A stretch of 64,000 nt of DNA from JAUIIK01 sp963745675 (GCA_963745675.1 CAVUYM010000013.1:186001-250000); one strand, 5' to 3'; positions 8,949 through 19,519 are shown, counted from the stretch's first letter. The notes: generated from the letters alone by a model not told the origin. A program made the numbers and translations.

Positions 8949-9824
8949 TTGCTGTTTATTGGTGACATAGGTTGGGACGAGCTCACCGACTGGGGTGGGG
9001 AGTTCCTGAGCGTTGCGGCTGCACGCCTCGCCTCGATTATTATCGTGATCGTCGTCACCTTCGTTGCCCTGCGATTGTTGCGCTCGTTGGTGCAACGTGT
9101 CGTTCAGCAGGTGCTCGAATCGCGGGAGGGTACATCACGCGAGGTCAAACAGCGGGCATCAACACTGGCCGCGCTGGTTGAATCAACGGGGCGCTATGTG
9201 ATCTTCTTCATCGCGATCATCACCATCCTGGGGACGCTGGGGATCAGCCTCACGCCGCTGCTGGCCAGTGCCGGTATCGCTGGAATCGCGATTGCCTTCG
9301 GCGCTCAGAGCCTGATCGCCGATACCTTCAACGGATTCTTCATCCTCATGGAAGGGCAGTTCGCGGTCGGTGATTTCATCCGGGTTGGCGGGCAGTCTGG
9401 CACTGTCGAAGAGTTGAGTTTGCGCCGGACGGTGCTGCGCTCGATGGACGGCGCTGCGGTGACGATTCCGAACAGTGAGATTAGAACCGTTGAGAATCTC
9501 TCGAAAGGCTGGTCGCGGGCAATCGTCGAGGTTGCTGTCGCGCCGGATGCCGATGAGCGGCGGGTGATGGAAATCTTCAAGGAGATGCTTGAGAATGTTC
9601 ACGAAGATCCCGAGTTCGCAGATCGCATCGTTGAGCCGGCCAATATCCTCGGGATGACCGCCGTCGAGCCCAACCGGCTGGTATTCCGGGCATTCATCAA
9701 GACGACTCCGATGGATCAGTGGGGGGTATCGCGGGAGCTTCAACGCAGGATTCGCGAGCGCTTCCTTAATGAAGATATTCCGTTGCCGCCGCGGACGATA
9801 GATATCGTCGGCGCATCCCAATAG
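8949..9824 (+). CDS. mscS: MscS-family small-conductance mechanosensitive channel
   Basis: The frame is open from 8916, but TTG at 8949 has GGAGG just upstream and gives about 291 residues. Membrane helices lie near residues 20-45 (ASIIIVIVVTFVALRLL) and 85-105 (YVIFFIAIITILGTLGI). The pore helix carries the small-residue pattern GIAGIAIAFGAQSLIADTFN. The beta domain follows with GDFIRVGGQSGTVEE and ITIPNSEI-like VTIPNSEIRTVENL. The channel releases solutes on hypo-osmotic shock from the cytoplasmic membrane. The next gene starts 17 bases downstream and may be cotranscribed. Confidence 0.92.
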   Translation: MLFIGDIGWDELTDWGGEFLSVAAARLASIIIVIVVTFVALRLLRSLVQRVVQQVLESREGTSREVKQRASTLAALVESTGRYVIFFIAIITILGTLGISLTPLLASAGIAGIAIAFGAQSLIADTFNGFFILMEGQFAVGDFIRVGGQSGTVEELSLRRTVLRSMDGAAVTIPNSEIRTVENLSKGWSRAIVEVAVAPDADERRVMEIFKEMLENVHEDPEFADRIVEPANILGMTAVEPNRLVFRAFIKTTPMDQWGVSRELQRRIRERFLNEDIPLPPRTIDIVGASQ

Positions 9825-9840
9825 TGAATGGCGCTCGATC

Positions 9841-10714
9841 ATGACCTCACCAGCCTCTGCTAGTTTTCCGTGGTCCCAGACGCCGGAGCCGCCGTCGGGC
9901 GAATTTCGAACCGGCAGATTACCGGCCGGACCCAGTGGGCGCTCCAACGGCGACTACCTGGCTGCCCGTGGCGCGCGACCGGGTCCGGCGCTCCTGCTGC
10001 TGGCCGATCCGGAAGCGGGCTATGCAGCAATCCACGGGCTGTTCCGGTTGGCCGACGTGCTCGATGCCCACCGGCTGGCCGGTTCGTTGTTGATCCGGCT
10101 GGCCGGGTCTGGAAACGATGCGAGCCCGACCGATCTGCTTGAGGTGGCGGACGGGCTGGTCGTTTTCCAGCGTCTCCGCCCTGCCTGGCGTGAGATGCCG
10201 ATTGCAAGCTATGTGGCCGCTGATTCCGCGGATGTTGATGGTCGCTCCGACCAGATGGCGGCTGCCTTCGGTACACCCTATCGCTACCGTGTAGAGCAGT
10301 CTGATTCGGCGGCTGGTCCAGCCGGTTGGATGGCAGCGCGTGGGCGTCCCGCAATTCGATTGCGTGTGCCGTGCGATGTCGACGATAGATCTGCGGCAGT
10401 TGAGCGTGTCTTTCAAGGCTTGATCGATGTGCTGCGGGTGTTCGGGATGCTCGAAGGGCAGCTGACTCCCACCGAATCGCATCTGTTGCAGTCGCCTGCC
10501 TATGCGGAAGCCCCGACTGCGGGTTATTGGTCCCCTGCGGCGCGACCGGGTCAGCGCATCCGAATCGACGATGCGTCTGGGCTCCTTCCGCGACGGGCAA
10601 GGCAATGAGCTTGGCAATCTCCTGACCAACATCTCCGGTCTGTTACTCGGTATCTCCGACGAGGTCTGGGTCGAGCCGGGACAACCACTGGCGGAGCTTG
10701 CGCGACCGGTCTAA
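9841..10714 (+). CDS. AstE/aspartoacylase-like protein lacking zinc ligands, one frameshift
   Basis: The first frame (9841-10608) has GARPGPALLLLADPEAGYAA, then a DLLEVADGLVVFQ segment and GRPAIRLRVPCDVDDRSAAV. A switch near 10575 leads to a second frame ending LGSFRDGQGNELGNLLTNIS and a biotinyl-like EPGQPLAELARPV tail. The order matches succinylglutamate desuccinylase/aspartoacylase. That family's HGxE zinc motif is replaced by DPEAG, and the later catalytic Glu is absent. I read it as a degenerate, possibly non-catalytic member. The frameshift falls after the main domain and may be a base-call error. Confidence 0.5.
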
Positions 10715-10782
10715 TCGGGACCTGTCACTGTGCTAAAGTCTGATCTATCTAGAGGATCAATCATTCACAGGAATGGCCTGAG

Positions 10783-13701
10783 ATGGGCGTTTCGTTCCAC
10801 AAGCCGGTGCTCGTTGGCCGCGAGCGAGAGCGGCAGGCGCTTCGCGCCCTGCTAGAGCGGACGACTGAGGGCCACGGCGCGTTGGTGCTGCTGTCGGGCG
10901 AAGCCGGCATCGGCAAGACGACGCTCGTCGACGACCTGGTTCAGCACGCCACTGGTGAAGGCGTGCTCGTCCTCTCTGGCGGCTGCTACGACCTGACGAC
11001 GACTCCGCCCTACGGTCCCTGGGCTGAGATCCTGCGCGCCTATCAGGGGGGCGAGCACCTGCCGGAGATCCCGGCGCAGTTTCAGGCTGGCGGCGGGATG
11101 GAGGGCATCGATTCCCAGGCGGCGTTGTTCGACCTCGTCGGTCGTTTTCTGCAGGGTGTCGCGGCGGCACAGCCGCTGCTGATCCTGCTCGAAGACCTCC
11201 ACTGGGCGGATTCCTCCAGCCTCGATCTCTTGCGGTATCTGTCGCGGACGCTGATGGATGACCCTGCGCTGTTGATCGTGACCTACCGCGATGACGAGAT
11301 CACGCGCGACCACCTCATGGCTCCGCTGCTGCCGGCGCTGGTGCGCGAGGGTCGGGTCCACCGGCTTCAACTCCAGCGGCTCGATCGCGAATCCGTGTTG
11401 GCGATGGCCCGAGAACGCTACCGGCTCTCTCCAGAAGACGAAGGACGGTTGATGGCATATCTCGACCGGCTGGCGGAGGGCAACCCGTTTTTCACCAACG
11501 AACTGCTCTACACGCTGGAAGAGCAACAACTGCTGAGCCCGATGGCAGGAGGCTGGCAGCTTGGGGATCTGGCCGATGCCGGAGTGCCGACGCTGGTGCA
11601 GCAAATCATCGACGGGCGGCTGGCGCGGCTGGATGTGACCACGCGTGACCTGCTCGATCTCGCCGCGGTCATCGGTTACGATGCGCCACTTGACCTGCTC
11701 TCGGAGCTGCATGAAGGTTCGTCCGCGGAGCTCGACGCCGCCCTGCAGCAACTGATCGGTCAGCGTCTGCTGGAGGTTGGGGCGGGCCTGCGCTCGGTGC
11801 GCTTCCATCATGCGCTGGTGCGCCAGGCGATCTACGATGGAATCTCGCTGCTCCAACGCCAGACGCTGCATCGGCGGGTTGGAGAGCTGTTGGACGGGCG
11901 GACGCGCCCCGACCCCGCCCCGATTGCGAACCATTTCTATGCAGCCGGCGATGAGCGGGCGCTGGCGTGGCTGGAGCGAGCGGCGGAGCAGGCCCAGGGC
12001 CTCTTTGCCCCGGCGTCGGTCATCGACCATGCTAGCCGGGGCATCGATCTCGCCACCCGTCTCGGGACCGACGTGCCGTTCGGGCTCTACCGCCTGCGGG
12101 GTTTGGCGCGAGAGTTCATTGGCGACTTCGACGGCGCGCGCGCGGACCGCGAGACAGCGTTGGCGCATGCGAGGGAACGCAATAGCCAGTATACGGAGTG
12201 GCAAGCGCTGCTGGACTTGGGGGCACTCTGGGCTTCCCGTGATTACGAACAGGCCGGATCGTATTACCAGCAGGCACTTGATCTTGCGACTCGGCTCGAC
12301 GATGCCGAGATGCTCGCCAGCAGCCACAACCAAATCGGTAACTGGCTGGCCAATGGCGAGCGGCTGACGGAGTCGGAGCAACATCACCTTGAGGCCTTGA
12401 GGATCTTCCAGAACCTGGGCGATAAGCCCGGTATGCAGGCAACCTATGACCTCCTCGGAGTAGCGTCCCTGCTCGCGGGCAACATGGTCAAGTCCTGCCG
12501 CTATCACGATCAGTCGATTGCTCTTCTCCGCGAGGTCGACAACCGCCCGGGGTTGGCGCTGGCACTCGGAAGTCTGGCACTCGCAGCGGGTGGCGGACAA
12601 AATTATCCGCTCTTCATCGACCCGGCTCGCAGAGCTGATGTGGAGCCTGCCGGCGACGAGGCTCGGGAGATTGCCCGCGAACTCGGATGGCGGGCGATCG
12701 AGGCTTATACGATCGCGATGACGGTGCAGCCGCACATCGTGCGTGGCAATTACCGGCAGGCGCTGGCAGCTACGCTCGAAGGGCTCAAGATAGCCGAGGA
12801 TGTTTCACACGCACAGTGGATCTGCTACAACCGCTCGAATATGCGCGACATCTATCATGATCTGCTGATGCCCGAGGTTGCGTTGCAGTATCTCGAACCC
12901 GCGTTACCGATCGCCGACAGTATGGGATCTATCGTGTGGAAGTCCACGATTCGAAGCAGCCTCGCCCTTGGGTTAGTGGGCCAGGGGGAGTTTGGTCAGG
13001 CCAGGGCAATGTTAGGTGAACTGCCCGAGCTAGAGCGAAGGGAAATATCGCTGACGAGTCTCTACACACTTCTCACCCAGGCGCACCTGTCGCTCGCGGA
13101 AGGCGATCTCGACACCGCACTGGCATTGATCGATCGCGTGATCGCATCCGACCCGGCAGGGCGGGGTGGAGAGGTTCCAAAGACGCTGATATTTCGCGCT
13201 GAGATCCTGATTGCGCTTGGTCGCTTCGATGATGCCGAGGCGGCGCTCCGATCCTCTGTGGATTATGCGACCGACCTTGGTTTTCGATCCTTCCTCTGGC
13301 GTGCACACGCTCTTCTCCGCAAGGTCTACCTCGCTCAGGGACGGGTTGAGGAAGCGCATGAGGCTGGCGACACAGCGCGCAGAATCATCAGTGGACTCGC
13401 TGACCAGTTGGATGATGAGAGGCTACGGACGACGTTTCTGACGAACGCCCGTGCCCTGGTCTCCAGTACACCACCCTACGCACCAGATCAGCCATCGGCA
13501 GATATCTATGCAGGATTGAGCCCACGCGAACTCGAAGTGTTACAGGCAGTAGCCGACGGTCTGACCGACTCCGAGGCGGGCGCGCGACTCTTCATCGCGA
13601 CGCGGACGGTAAGCCAGCACCTGCGTTCGGTCTACAACAAGCTCGGGGTGAACAACCGAGCTGCAGCCGTGCGCGTGGCGGTCGAGCAGGAACTGGTCTG
13701 A
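10783..13701 (+). CDS. AAA-ATPase / TPR / LuxR-HTH transcriptional regulator (large STAND type)
   Basis: The intact 972-residue protein opens with VGRERERQALRALLE. Walker A GEAGIGKT is at about residues 39-46, followed by the GGCYDLTTTPPYGPWAEIL segment seen again in the 29874 homologue. Walker B is LLILLEDLHWAD near residue 135. The middle is helical TPR-like repeats. The last 65 residues form a LuxR/GerE helix-turn-helix (LSPRELEVLQAVADGLTDSE and RTVSQHLRSVYNKLGV). Proteins of this MalT/STAND kind use ATP-dependent switching on a ligand to activate promoters. No neighbouring target is obvious. It is the one uninterrupted member of three in the window. Confidence 0.92.
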   Translation: MGVSFHKPVLVGRERERQALRALLERTTEGHGALVLLSGEAGIGKTTLVDDLVQHATGEGVLVLSGGCYDLTTTPPYGPWAEILRAYQGGEHLPEIPAQFQAGGGMEGIDSQAALFDLVGRFLQGVAAAQPLLILLEDLHWADSSSLDLLRYLSRTLMDDPALLIVTYRDDEITRDHLMAPLLPALVREGRVHRLQLQRLDRESVLAMARERYRLSPEDEGRLMAYLDRLAEGNPFFTNELLYTLEEQQLLSPMAGGWQLGDLADAGVPTLVQQIIDGRLARLDVTTRDLLDLAAVIGYDAPLDLLSELHEGSSAELDAALQQLIGQRLLEVGAGLRSVRFHHALVRQAIYDGISLLQRQTLHRRVGELLDGRTRPDPAPIANHFYAAGDERALAWLERAAEQAQGLFAPASVIDHASRGIDLATRLGTDVPFGLYRLRGLAREFIGDFDGARADRETALAHARERNSQYTEWQALLDLGALWASRDYEQAGSYYQQALDLATRLDDAEMLASSHNQIGNWLANGERLTESEQHHLEALRIFQNLGDKPGMQATYDLLGVASLLAGNMVKSCRYHDQSIALLREVDNRPGLALALGSLALAAGGGQNYPLFIDPARRADVEPAGDEAREIARELGWRAIEAYTIAMTVQPHIVRGNYRQALAATLEGLKIAEDVSHAQWICYNRSNMRDIYHDLLMPEVALQYLEPALPIADSMGSIVWKSTIRSSLALGLVGQGEFGQARAMLGELPELERREISLTSLYTLLTQAHLSLAEGDLDTALALIDRVIASDPAGRGGEVPKTLIFRAEILIALGRFDDAEAALRSSVDYATDLGFRSFLWRAHALLRKVYLAQGRVEEAHEAGDTARRIISGLADQLDDERLRTTFLTNARALVSSTPPYAPDQPSADIYAGLSPRELEVLQAVADGLTDSEAGARLFIATRTVSQHLRSVYNKLGVNNRAAAVRVAVEQELV

Positions 13702-13758
13702 TTCTTTGCATCTTGTTCTGATGAGCCGGGGACCTTGGCGTACAAGTTGCTGCAATAT

Positions 13759-13832
13759 CGTAGGGGTGGAGCTCGTCTCCACCCGCGTACGTACACGTTA
13801 TCGGGGCCGGGCAGAGATGAACTCTGCCCCCA
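13759..13832. repeat. Dispersed CGTAGGGGTGGA..CACCC repeat, copy 1
   Basis: CGTAGGGGTGGAGCTCGTCT begins a hairpin (GGGTGGAG/CTCCACCC). It is followed by CGCGTACGT, a GGGGCCGGGCAGAG segment and a closing CTGCCCC arm. The same layout, with different hairpin sequence, occurs at 36426-36500. It is non-coding, within the 13702-14260 gap. Confidence 0.7.
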
Positions 13833-13946
13833 CAATTGTCAAGAATGACCTTTCGCCCTGAACGGCGCAAGCCAAGTAGCGCGCTCGCGGAGTACAGGCA
13901 CTTATCATGAGAGACATTATTTCCGCAAGCGGCAGCCTGCCATGTG

Positions 13947-14001
13947 TTACGTAGTACTACGTAAGTCCCACTGAGAACATTGCATTCGAAAGTTACGTAG
14001 T
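13947..14001. promoter_or_regulatory. TTACGTAGT palindrome plus extra half-site
   Basis: Bases 13947-13964 form a perfect 18-bp palindrome of TTACGTAGT and its complement. A third TTACGTAGT lies at 13993-14001. The group is about 260 bases upstream of the FAD oxidase start at 14261. Spaced identical half-sites suggest a dimeric regulator site. The rest of the 13702-14260 gap holds the repeat above and nothing else I recognise. Confidence 0.5.
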
Positions 14002-14260
14002 CCCCGCGATGCGGGGTTGCGCCAGAGTCCCTATGCTGGATACATCGGATAAACCCGGCTGGACGGGAAAGCATTGTGGGGTGGGGAAACACCGGCGGCG
14101 GTGACCTCATTGCCCGGCCCATTAGGGAATTCTCACGATGTGCCACCCATGGACGGTCGATAGGCTGGTAAGAGCGGCAGCAAACGCCCCCCTCCAGCGG
14201 TACGTCCGGCATCGGATCGTGCGCCGGTTTGCGGCGACGTTTTCAAGAAAGGGACACTCT

Positions 14261-15662
14261 ATGGCGATTCAACAAGCGGAAAAGGTCGCGGGCAAGATCG
14301 ATGGCGAGACGATCGAACAGTTCGGGACGACTATTCGAGGCAATCTTCTCCTCCTCGGTGATGAGGGCTACGACGAGGCACGCACGCTCTGGAATGGTAT
14401 GCATGACAAGTATCCAGCGCTGACCGTTCAGCCAGCTGGCGTGGCCGACGTCATCAGCGCCGTCAACTTCGCCCGCGAGCACGAACTGCTGCTGGCGATC
14501 AAAGGCGGCGGTCACAATGTAGCTGGTAACGCCGTTGCCGACGGCGGGATGCTGCTCGACATGTCGAGCATGCGCGGCGTCCAGGTCGATCCCCAGGCCC
14601 AGACGGCTTATGCCGAGGGTGGCGCGCTTTGGGCTGATTTCGACCACGAGACGGCAGCCTTCAACCTGGCGACGACAGGCGGCGTCGTCTCGACGACCGG
14701 CGTGGCTGGCCTGACGCTGGGCGGCGGCATCGGCTGGCTTAACCCGAAGTTCGGGGCGGTCTGCGACAACGTGCTGGCCTACGACATCGTCCTGGCCGAC
14801 GGCAGCTATGTGCGCGCCAGTGCAGACGAAAACACCGACCTCTACTGGGCGCTCAAAGGTGGCGGCGGCAACTTCGGCGTCGTGACCGGCTTCCTCTTCC
14901 AACTCCACCCCTTCGACGGTCAGGTGCTGGCGGGCGGGCGCTTCTACCCAATGGAAAAAGCTCGCGATCTGCTCGACTTCTACCGCGACGTCACCGTCAA
15001 GAGCTCGCGCGATGTCATCGTCTACTCGGCGCTATGGATCAACCCAGCCACCGGCGAGAACGCATGCGCGATCGCTTTCTGCCACTCCGGCGGCATCGAA
15101 GCGGCGGAGAAAGAGATGGCGCCGGTGCGCCAGTATGGCATTGCCGATCTCGACATCATCGACGAGATGCCCTATACCGCCTGGCAGCAGGCTTTTGACC
15201 CGCTCCTTCCGCACGGCCGCAACTACTACTGGAAGGCGCTGCTCTTCACCGAACTGACCGACGACGATCCTCGACATCGCCGCCGAGCACGGGGCAAAGA
15301 AGCCCAACCCGATCTCTTACGCAGTCATGGAGCAGTTTGGCGGGGCCTATGGCGACGTCGGCAAGACCGACACCGCCTTCTGGCATCGCGATATCCGCCA
15401 TCAGCTCGTCATCGGCGCGGCCTGGGACGATCCAGCGGATCAGGAACGCTGCATCAAGTGGGTGCGCGACTTCCACGATGCACTCGCGCCACACGCTGCA
15501 ACCGGCCGCAACCTGAACTTCACCGTCGTCGAGGAGGCCGAGCAGGTTGGACGAGTTCAGGCCAGTTACGGCGACAATTATGGCCGCCTGGTGCAGATCA
15601 AGAACAAGTACGACCCAACCAACTTCTTCCGGGTCAACAACAACATCAAGCCGTCGGTGTAG
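14261..15662 (+). CDS. BBE-type FAD-linked oxidase, one frameshift
   Basis: The ATG at 14261 follows an AAGAAAGGG ribosome site, although the frame extends to 14138. The FAD-binding domain shows VQPAGVADVISAVNFARE, IKGGGHNVAGNAV (the His that binds FAD covalently in this family) and VSTTGVAGLTLGGGIGWL. The second covalent cysteine of bicovalent enzymes is replaced by Ser. After TELTDDD (about 15265) the frame shifts, and 15327-15662 continues with MEQFGGAYGDVGKTDTAF and the family's C-terminal DPTNFFRVNNNIKP. The protein would be about 466 residues. It is predicted to oxidise an alcohol, sugar or alkaloid-like substrate. The single shift may be a sequence error. Confidence 0.8.
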
Positions 15663-15705
15663 GACGGAGGACTCGTATTCGTAGGAAGAAAGCGGCACTG
15701 ATCAC

Positions 15706-15801
15706 TCGTAGAGACGCTCCGGTGGAGCGTCTGGATCGCTAACCTCCGTGGAGCGTGTTGGGAATGGAACAGCGGAGACGCGCCAGCGGCACGTCTCTAC
15801 G
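15706..15801. repeat. Inverted-repeat element sharing arms with 5823-5918
   Basis: Outer arms CGTAGAGACG (15707-15716) and CGTCTCTACG (15792-15801) pair. A local hairpin AGACGCTCC-GGT-GGAGCGTCT lies inside. Bases 15776-15798 are identical to 5896-5918. The rest of 15802-16063 contains only a GCCCCGG/CCGGGGC hairpin at 15897-15927 and no gene I can support. Confidence 0.75.
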
Positions 15802-16063
15802 GCAAGTGAGAATGAACTTGCTGTCGCTCGTGACGGGAAACGAAAAGAGGACGAAGAATGAAGCGATACTTGTGACCCGATAGCGAATACAAGATGGCCC
15901 CGGCGACGCTGGTACCGCCACCGGGGCTCAGAGGCAGGATGGGCCGTAGACCCACCGAACTGCACTCCACCCCCGCAGTATATCTGGCGATCCCGGCCCC
16001 TTCTGCCACACCTACGAACATCGGGCTTCCGTTCCAGTTGGCCTGGTCAAGGCCACATTCCAA

Positions 16064-16495
16064 ATGCAGCCGGGATGCCGGGCGCTCACCCCATCGGAGC
16101 GTCCGGTGTCCGGCCAAACCAACGCAGCCGATCGATGGGGGATGGATTCAGGACAGCCAGAAGATGGCGTCCAGACAGGAGTAAAAGTGACCACGTCAAC
16201 AAGGCCAAACACAGAAAAACGGACAGCGAGCCTGGCATCGCAAGCCCGGCAGCTTTCGGAGCATTATCCGGAACTCTATGACCACCTGAGAAGACGCGAC
16301 AAGGCGATCGAACGCGCGTTGCGTCGGATACCGTCGCGGGCCGATGTCGAGCTTTCGAGCGTCTTCCGACCCCGCCGCCACCTCGAAAAGGCGCTGCGGG
16401 AGCTTCCCCCGGGCATCGGCGATCTCAACGGCCATACCGTCCAGGATTCTGACCCGAACCTCCGACTAACTGATGAGGGGATTATTGATGGTTGA
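16064..16495 (+). CDS. hypothetical short protein, uncertain
   Basis: The open frame covers up to 143 residues, but a start at 16145 (ATG) or 16187 (GTG) is as likely. The second half is charged and helical (LSEHYPELYDHLRRRDKAIE) and ends 7 bases into the next, broken aminotransferase reading frame. That overlap and the coding-like composition argue for a real upstream partner gene. I know no family for it and the first 40 residues may be spurious. Confidence 0.4.
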   Translation: MQPGCRALTPSERPVSGQTNAADRWGMDSGQPEDGVQTGVKVTTSTRPNTEKRTASLASQARQLSEHYPELYDHLRRRDKAIERALRRIPSRADVELSSVFRPRRHLEKALRELPPGIGDLNGHTVQDSDPNLRLTDEGIIDG

Positions 16496-17721
16496 TAACA
16501 CTATCTCCCGGCGTGCCCGGGACGTCATGAATGCGGGTTCGAACAGGCTGGTGTCTGGACTATCTCAATAACACCTACCTGCCGCATGCGGCCTGATGGT
16601 GAATCGCATCTGCCGACTTTACTTTCGGCAACCCGCACGAGATGCCGCTAAGCGGAGTGGTGAAGGCCTTCCAGAAGTGGATCGTGCCGCAGGACAAGGA
16701 CTGGTTCGCCTATAAATTCAGTGAGCCTCGTTCCCAACAGATCGTGGCCGAATCGCTACTGGAATTCCTGCGGTATGCCCTTCGAACCCGAAGATATCGC
16801 GATGACGAACGGCCGGGGTCGGAGCGCTGCTTGCGCGCTGAAAGCCGTCGCCGATCCCGGTGACGAGGTGTATATTCAGCCTGCCGCCCTGGTTCGGCAA
16901 CGAGCCCATGTGCATCGAAGTCCGGGTTGATTCCAGTCAAGGTCCGCATCGACAGCGAGACTTTCGACCTCGATCTGGATGCAATCGCAGCGGCGATAAC
17001 GCCCCGGACGAGAATCCTGATCGTCAACACGCCACACAACCCGACTGGGAAAGTCCTTGCCGCCTTCGACGCTGAAACGTCTGGCGGCGATGCTCGATGA
17101 CGCGTCGGAACGGATACGGGCGGCGCATCTATCTGCTCGGCGACGAGCCCTATAACCGCATCGTCTTCGACAGCCTCGAGTATCACAGCCCGTTGGAGTT
17201 CTACCCCTACGCGCTCCTGGCCTACAGCTATGGCAAGACACTCACTGTACCTGGGCAGCGTATCGGTTATCTCGCGATGCCGCCGACAATGCCGCTGCAG
17301 AACGCGAGCAATTGCGTGCAGGCGATCTGCAATGCGATTCAGGCGGCAGCGGTTACCTCATCCCGAACGCATTGCTGCAGCATGCCATTGCGATCTGGAG
17401 CAGTTGACGGCTCGACATGGAGCATCTACGAGAAAGCGTGACCATATGGTCGGCGCGTTGCGCGAGATGGGCTACGAGGTCCATCGCCGGAAGGAACTTT
17501 CTATCTCTTCCCGAAGTCGCCGATCCCGGATGACCAGGCGTTCACTGAGATTTGATCGAGGAAAAGTCTTCGTCCTCCCGGGTCATATCTTCGAGACTCC
17601 CGGATTCTTCCGCATCTGCCTGACCGCCAACGACGACATGATCGAACGCGGCCTGCCGGGCTTCCGGCGCGCCATCGAGCGTGTTGGGGCGCGGAGTGCG
17701 ATAGCTGTGGCGAGCGACTGA
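16489..17721 (+). pseudogene. Class I/II PLP aminotransferase, multiply frameshifted
   Basis: Reading across frames gives the whole family in order: MVDNTISRRARDVMNAGSN, FGNPHEMPLSGVVKAFQKW, ADPGDEVYI, then LIVNTPHNPTGK. After these come YLLGDEPYNRIVFD and ALLAYSYGKTLTVPGQRIGY (with the PLP lysine) and a C-terminal KVFVLPGHIFETPGFFRICL. At least five frame changes lie between these pieces, so no full product can be made as written. It would be about 400 residues if repaired. It opens a run of four broken enzyme genes. Confidence 0.8.
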
Positions 17722-17746
17722 ATCAGCATGGAAGGACATGAGTGGC

Positions 17747-18853
17747 ATGGCTCTAACAACTACGCTCACTAAAGATGAAATAGGCGAAAAGCGCGACGTC
17801 TTTGCGGAGAAGCTGGTGAGTCGCTTGTAGGTGGGATGGAGATAGGCACGTGCTACATCGGCCACGAGCTCGGCTATTACCGCGCCTTGCTGAAGCTGGA
17901 GAGTTGACGGCTCAGAACTCGCCGGCGTACTGGACCCACCGGCGCTATGCTCGTGAATGGCTCGAGCAGCAGACGGTCGCTGGGGTTCTTAGCGCTTCGA
18001 ATACTGAGCTAGACGCGGAAGAGCGACTGTTCTCTATCCCGCGCGGGCATGACGAGGTGCTTCTTGATATTGACAGTCTGACCTATATGCCAGGCGCGAT
18101 GAGGATGTTTGTGGCGATGCTGCGCCAGATGCCGAATGTAGTCGAGGCGTTCAGGACAGGTGGCGGGGTGCACGACGAGAACTACGGCCTGGACTGGTCG
18201 AGGGGCTGGATGAGGAGAATCGCGCCGGGGCACGTCAACTACTGGGCAAGAGGTGGATGCCAGAGATGCCAGATATCCACCACCGTCTGTTGAGCGATCC
18301 GCCTGCAAGTGTGGCAGATATCGGCTGCGGTGAGGGGCGGTCGTCGATTGCGCTGGCGCTCGACTACCCGAACATCGCGTCGATGGATTCGATGTCGACG
18401 CGACGTCGATCGAATTGGGCAGAAAGCGTGTGCGAGAGGAAGGAGTGCGGATCGGGTACGGCTCTATCTGCAGGAGCGGCTACGATCGTCGCTGAGGGTA
18501 AGTATGACTTCGTCATGTCGTTAGTGACGATCCATGACCTCCCACAGCGGTGCCGGTTCTGCAAGCAATGCGGAGGATGGTTGCCGAGGGTGGGGCAGTA
18601 GATTCTCACGGACCCTGCGTTCGGTCCATTTACCGGCGAGATAGGGACGACGCACCAGCGGTTCTTCTACGGCGCGAGTGTGTTGCACTGCCTGCAGGTC
18701 GGTATGTCCGAGCAGCGGTCGGTTGGCAGCGGCGCGGCGCTGCAGGTCGAAACGATGCGCGGATATGCCAAAGAAGCAGGCTTCCACGATATCGAGCTGA
18801 TCTCGGTTACAGCCGAAGGGGCGGCTAACGGACTTTATCGACTGCTGCTGTGA
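17747..18853 (+). pseudogene. SAM-dependent methyltransferase with N-terminal winged helix, frameshifted
   Basis: The ATG at 17747 starts MALTTTLTKDEIGEKRDVFA. A frame change before VGGMEIGTCYIGHELGYYRA follows. Then come HTH-like THRRYAREWLEQQTVAGVL, PRGHDEVLLDIDSLTYMPGA and VVEAFRTGGG. The AdoMet motif I is VADIGCGEGRSSIALAL, and later YDFVMSLVTIHDLP and VLQAMRRMVAEGGAV appear in other frames. The stop is at 18851-18853. The layout matches the Rv2258c-type methyltransferases. At least four shifts are needed to read it. Confidence 0.75.
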
Positions 18854-18902
18854 GCTGGTACGAGAGAGATAGTGGCGGTATAAAGGAGTCAGAGCATACT
18901 AA

Positions 18903-19460
18903 ATGCCGCTAACGTTGACGACGGCATCCGGCTGTACTACGAAGTGGTTGGCAAAGCTGTAGCCAAGCTGAAATGCCGTGCTACTGAAAAGGAACAATAT
19001 TCAGTACATGGCGGGTGGCATTCGGATACTGTTGTCCGAAGTCGTTAACGTAGCTGGTGTCATCGAGGCGTTTCGCACGTGCAACGACAAACCATTTGAC
19101 GCATACCGCTTGGATATGCGCGAGCGGCTGGACGATTTCAGCCCGATCAGATACAAAATTCTGCCGAGAACTGCATTCACGCCTGTCAGATGACAACGAG
19201 CAGCTGTAGACCGGCCGCCCGGCGCGATTCGCCGAAGTTAGCTCTTCTCGAGGCAGGCCATGTATCAGTTTGGTCAAGGACTTAGCGGACGTGTAGGCGG
19301 ACGGCTTAGATCTCGATTCCAGAATCCATCCTGCGTGCGCAGAGAAACGCGGCAGAGGCGGGATAAACGGATCGGGCGAGCTACTTCCGCGAGGTCGTGA
19401 CGGAGCTTGACGCCGATGGGGGATACGATCTCGTGATGGCTTGGACACGATTCGATGAAG
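18903..19460 (+). pseudogene. Remnants: hydrolase N-terminus joined to second methyltransferase fragment
   Basis: After an AAAGGAG site, one frame reads NVDDGIRLYYEVVGKAV, the usual start of an alpha/beta hydrolase, and then breaks off. From 18978 a different frame reads GVIEAFRTCNDKPFDAYRLD and MRERLDDFSPI, matching the middle of the methyltransferase just upstream. Near 19400 a GYDLVMAW scrap matches its later motif. This looks like deletions that joined parts of two genes, not a single working ORF. Confidence 0.55.
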
Positions 19461-19519
19461 GTGAGATGTGGTGATCCGAGTATCATCGTCTCGTCATCCC
19501 TGAACAAGCCAGCACACAC

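Noticed and set aside
10852..12735. 627-codon open frame antisense to the AAA-LuxR gene
   Set aside because: It is the shadow of a GC-rich gene; the sense product has full domain motifs and the antisense has none and no ribosome site.
14002..14260. Possible riboswitch or structured leader before the FAD oxidase
   Set aside because: GC-rich with some pairing, but I could not match any known riboswitch core.
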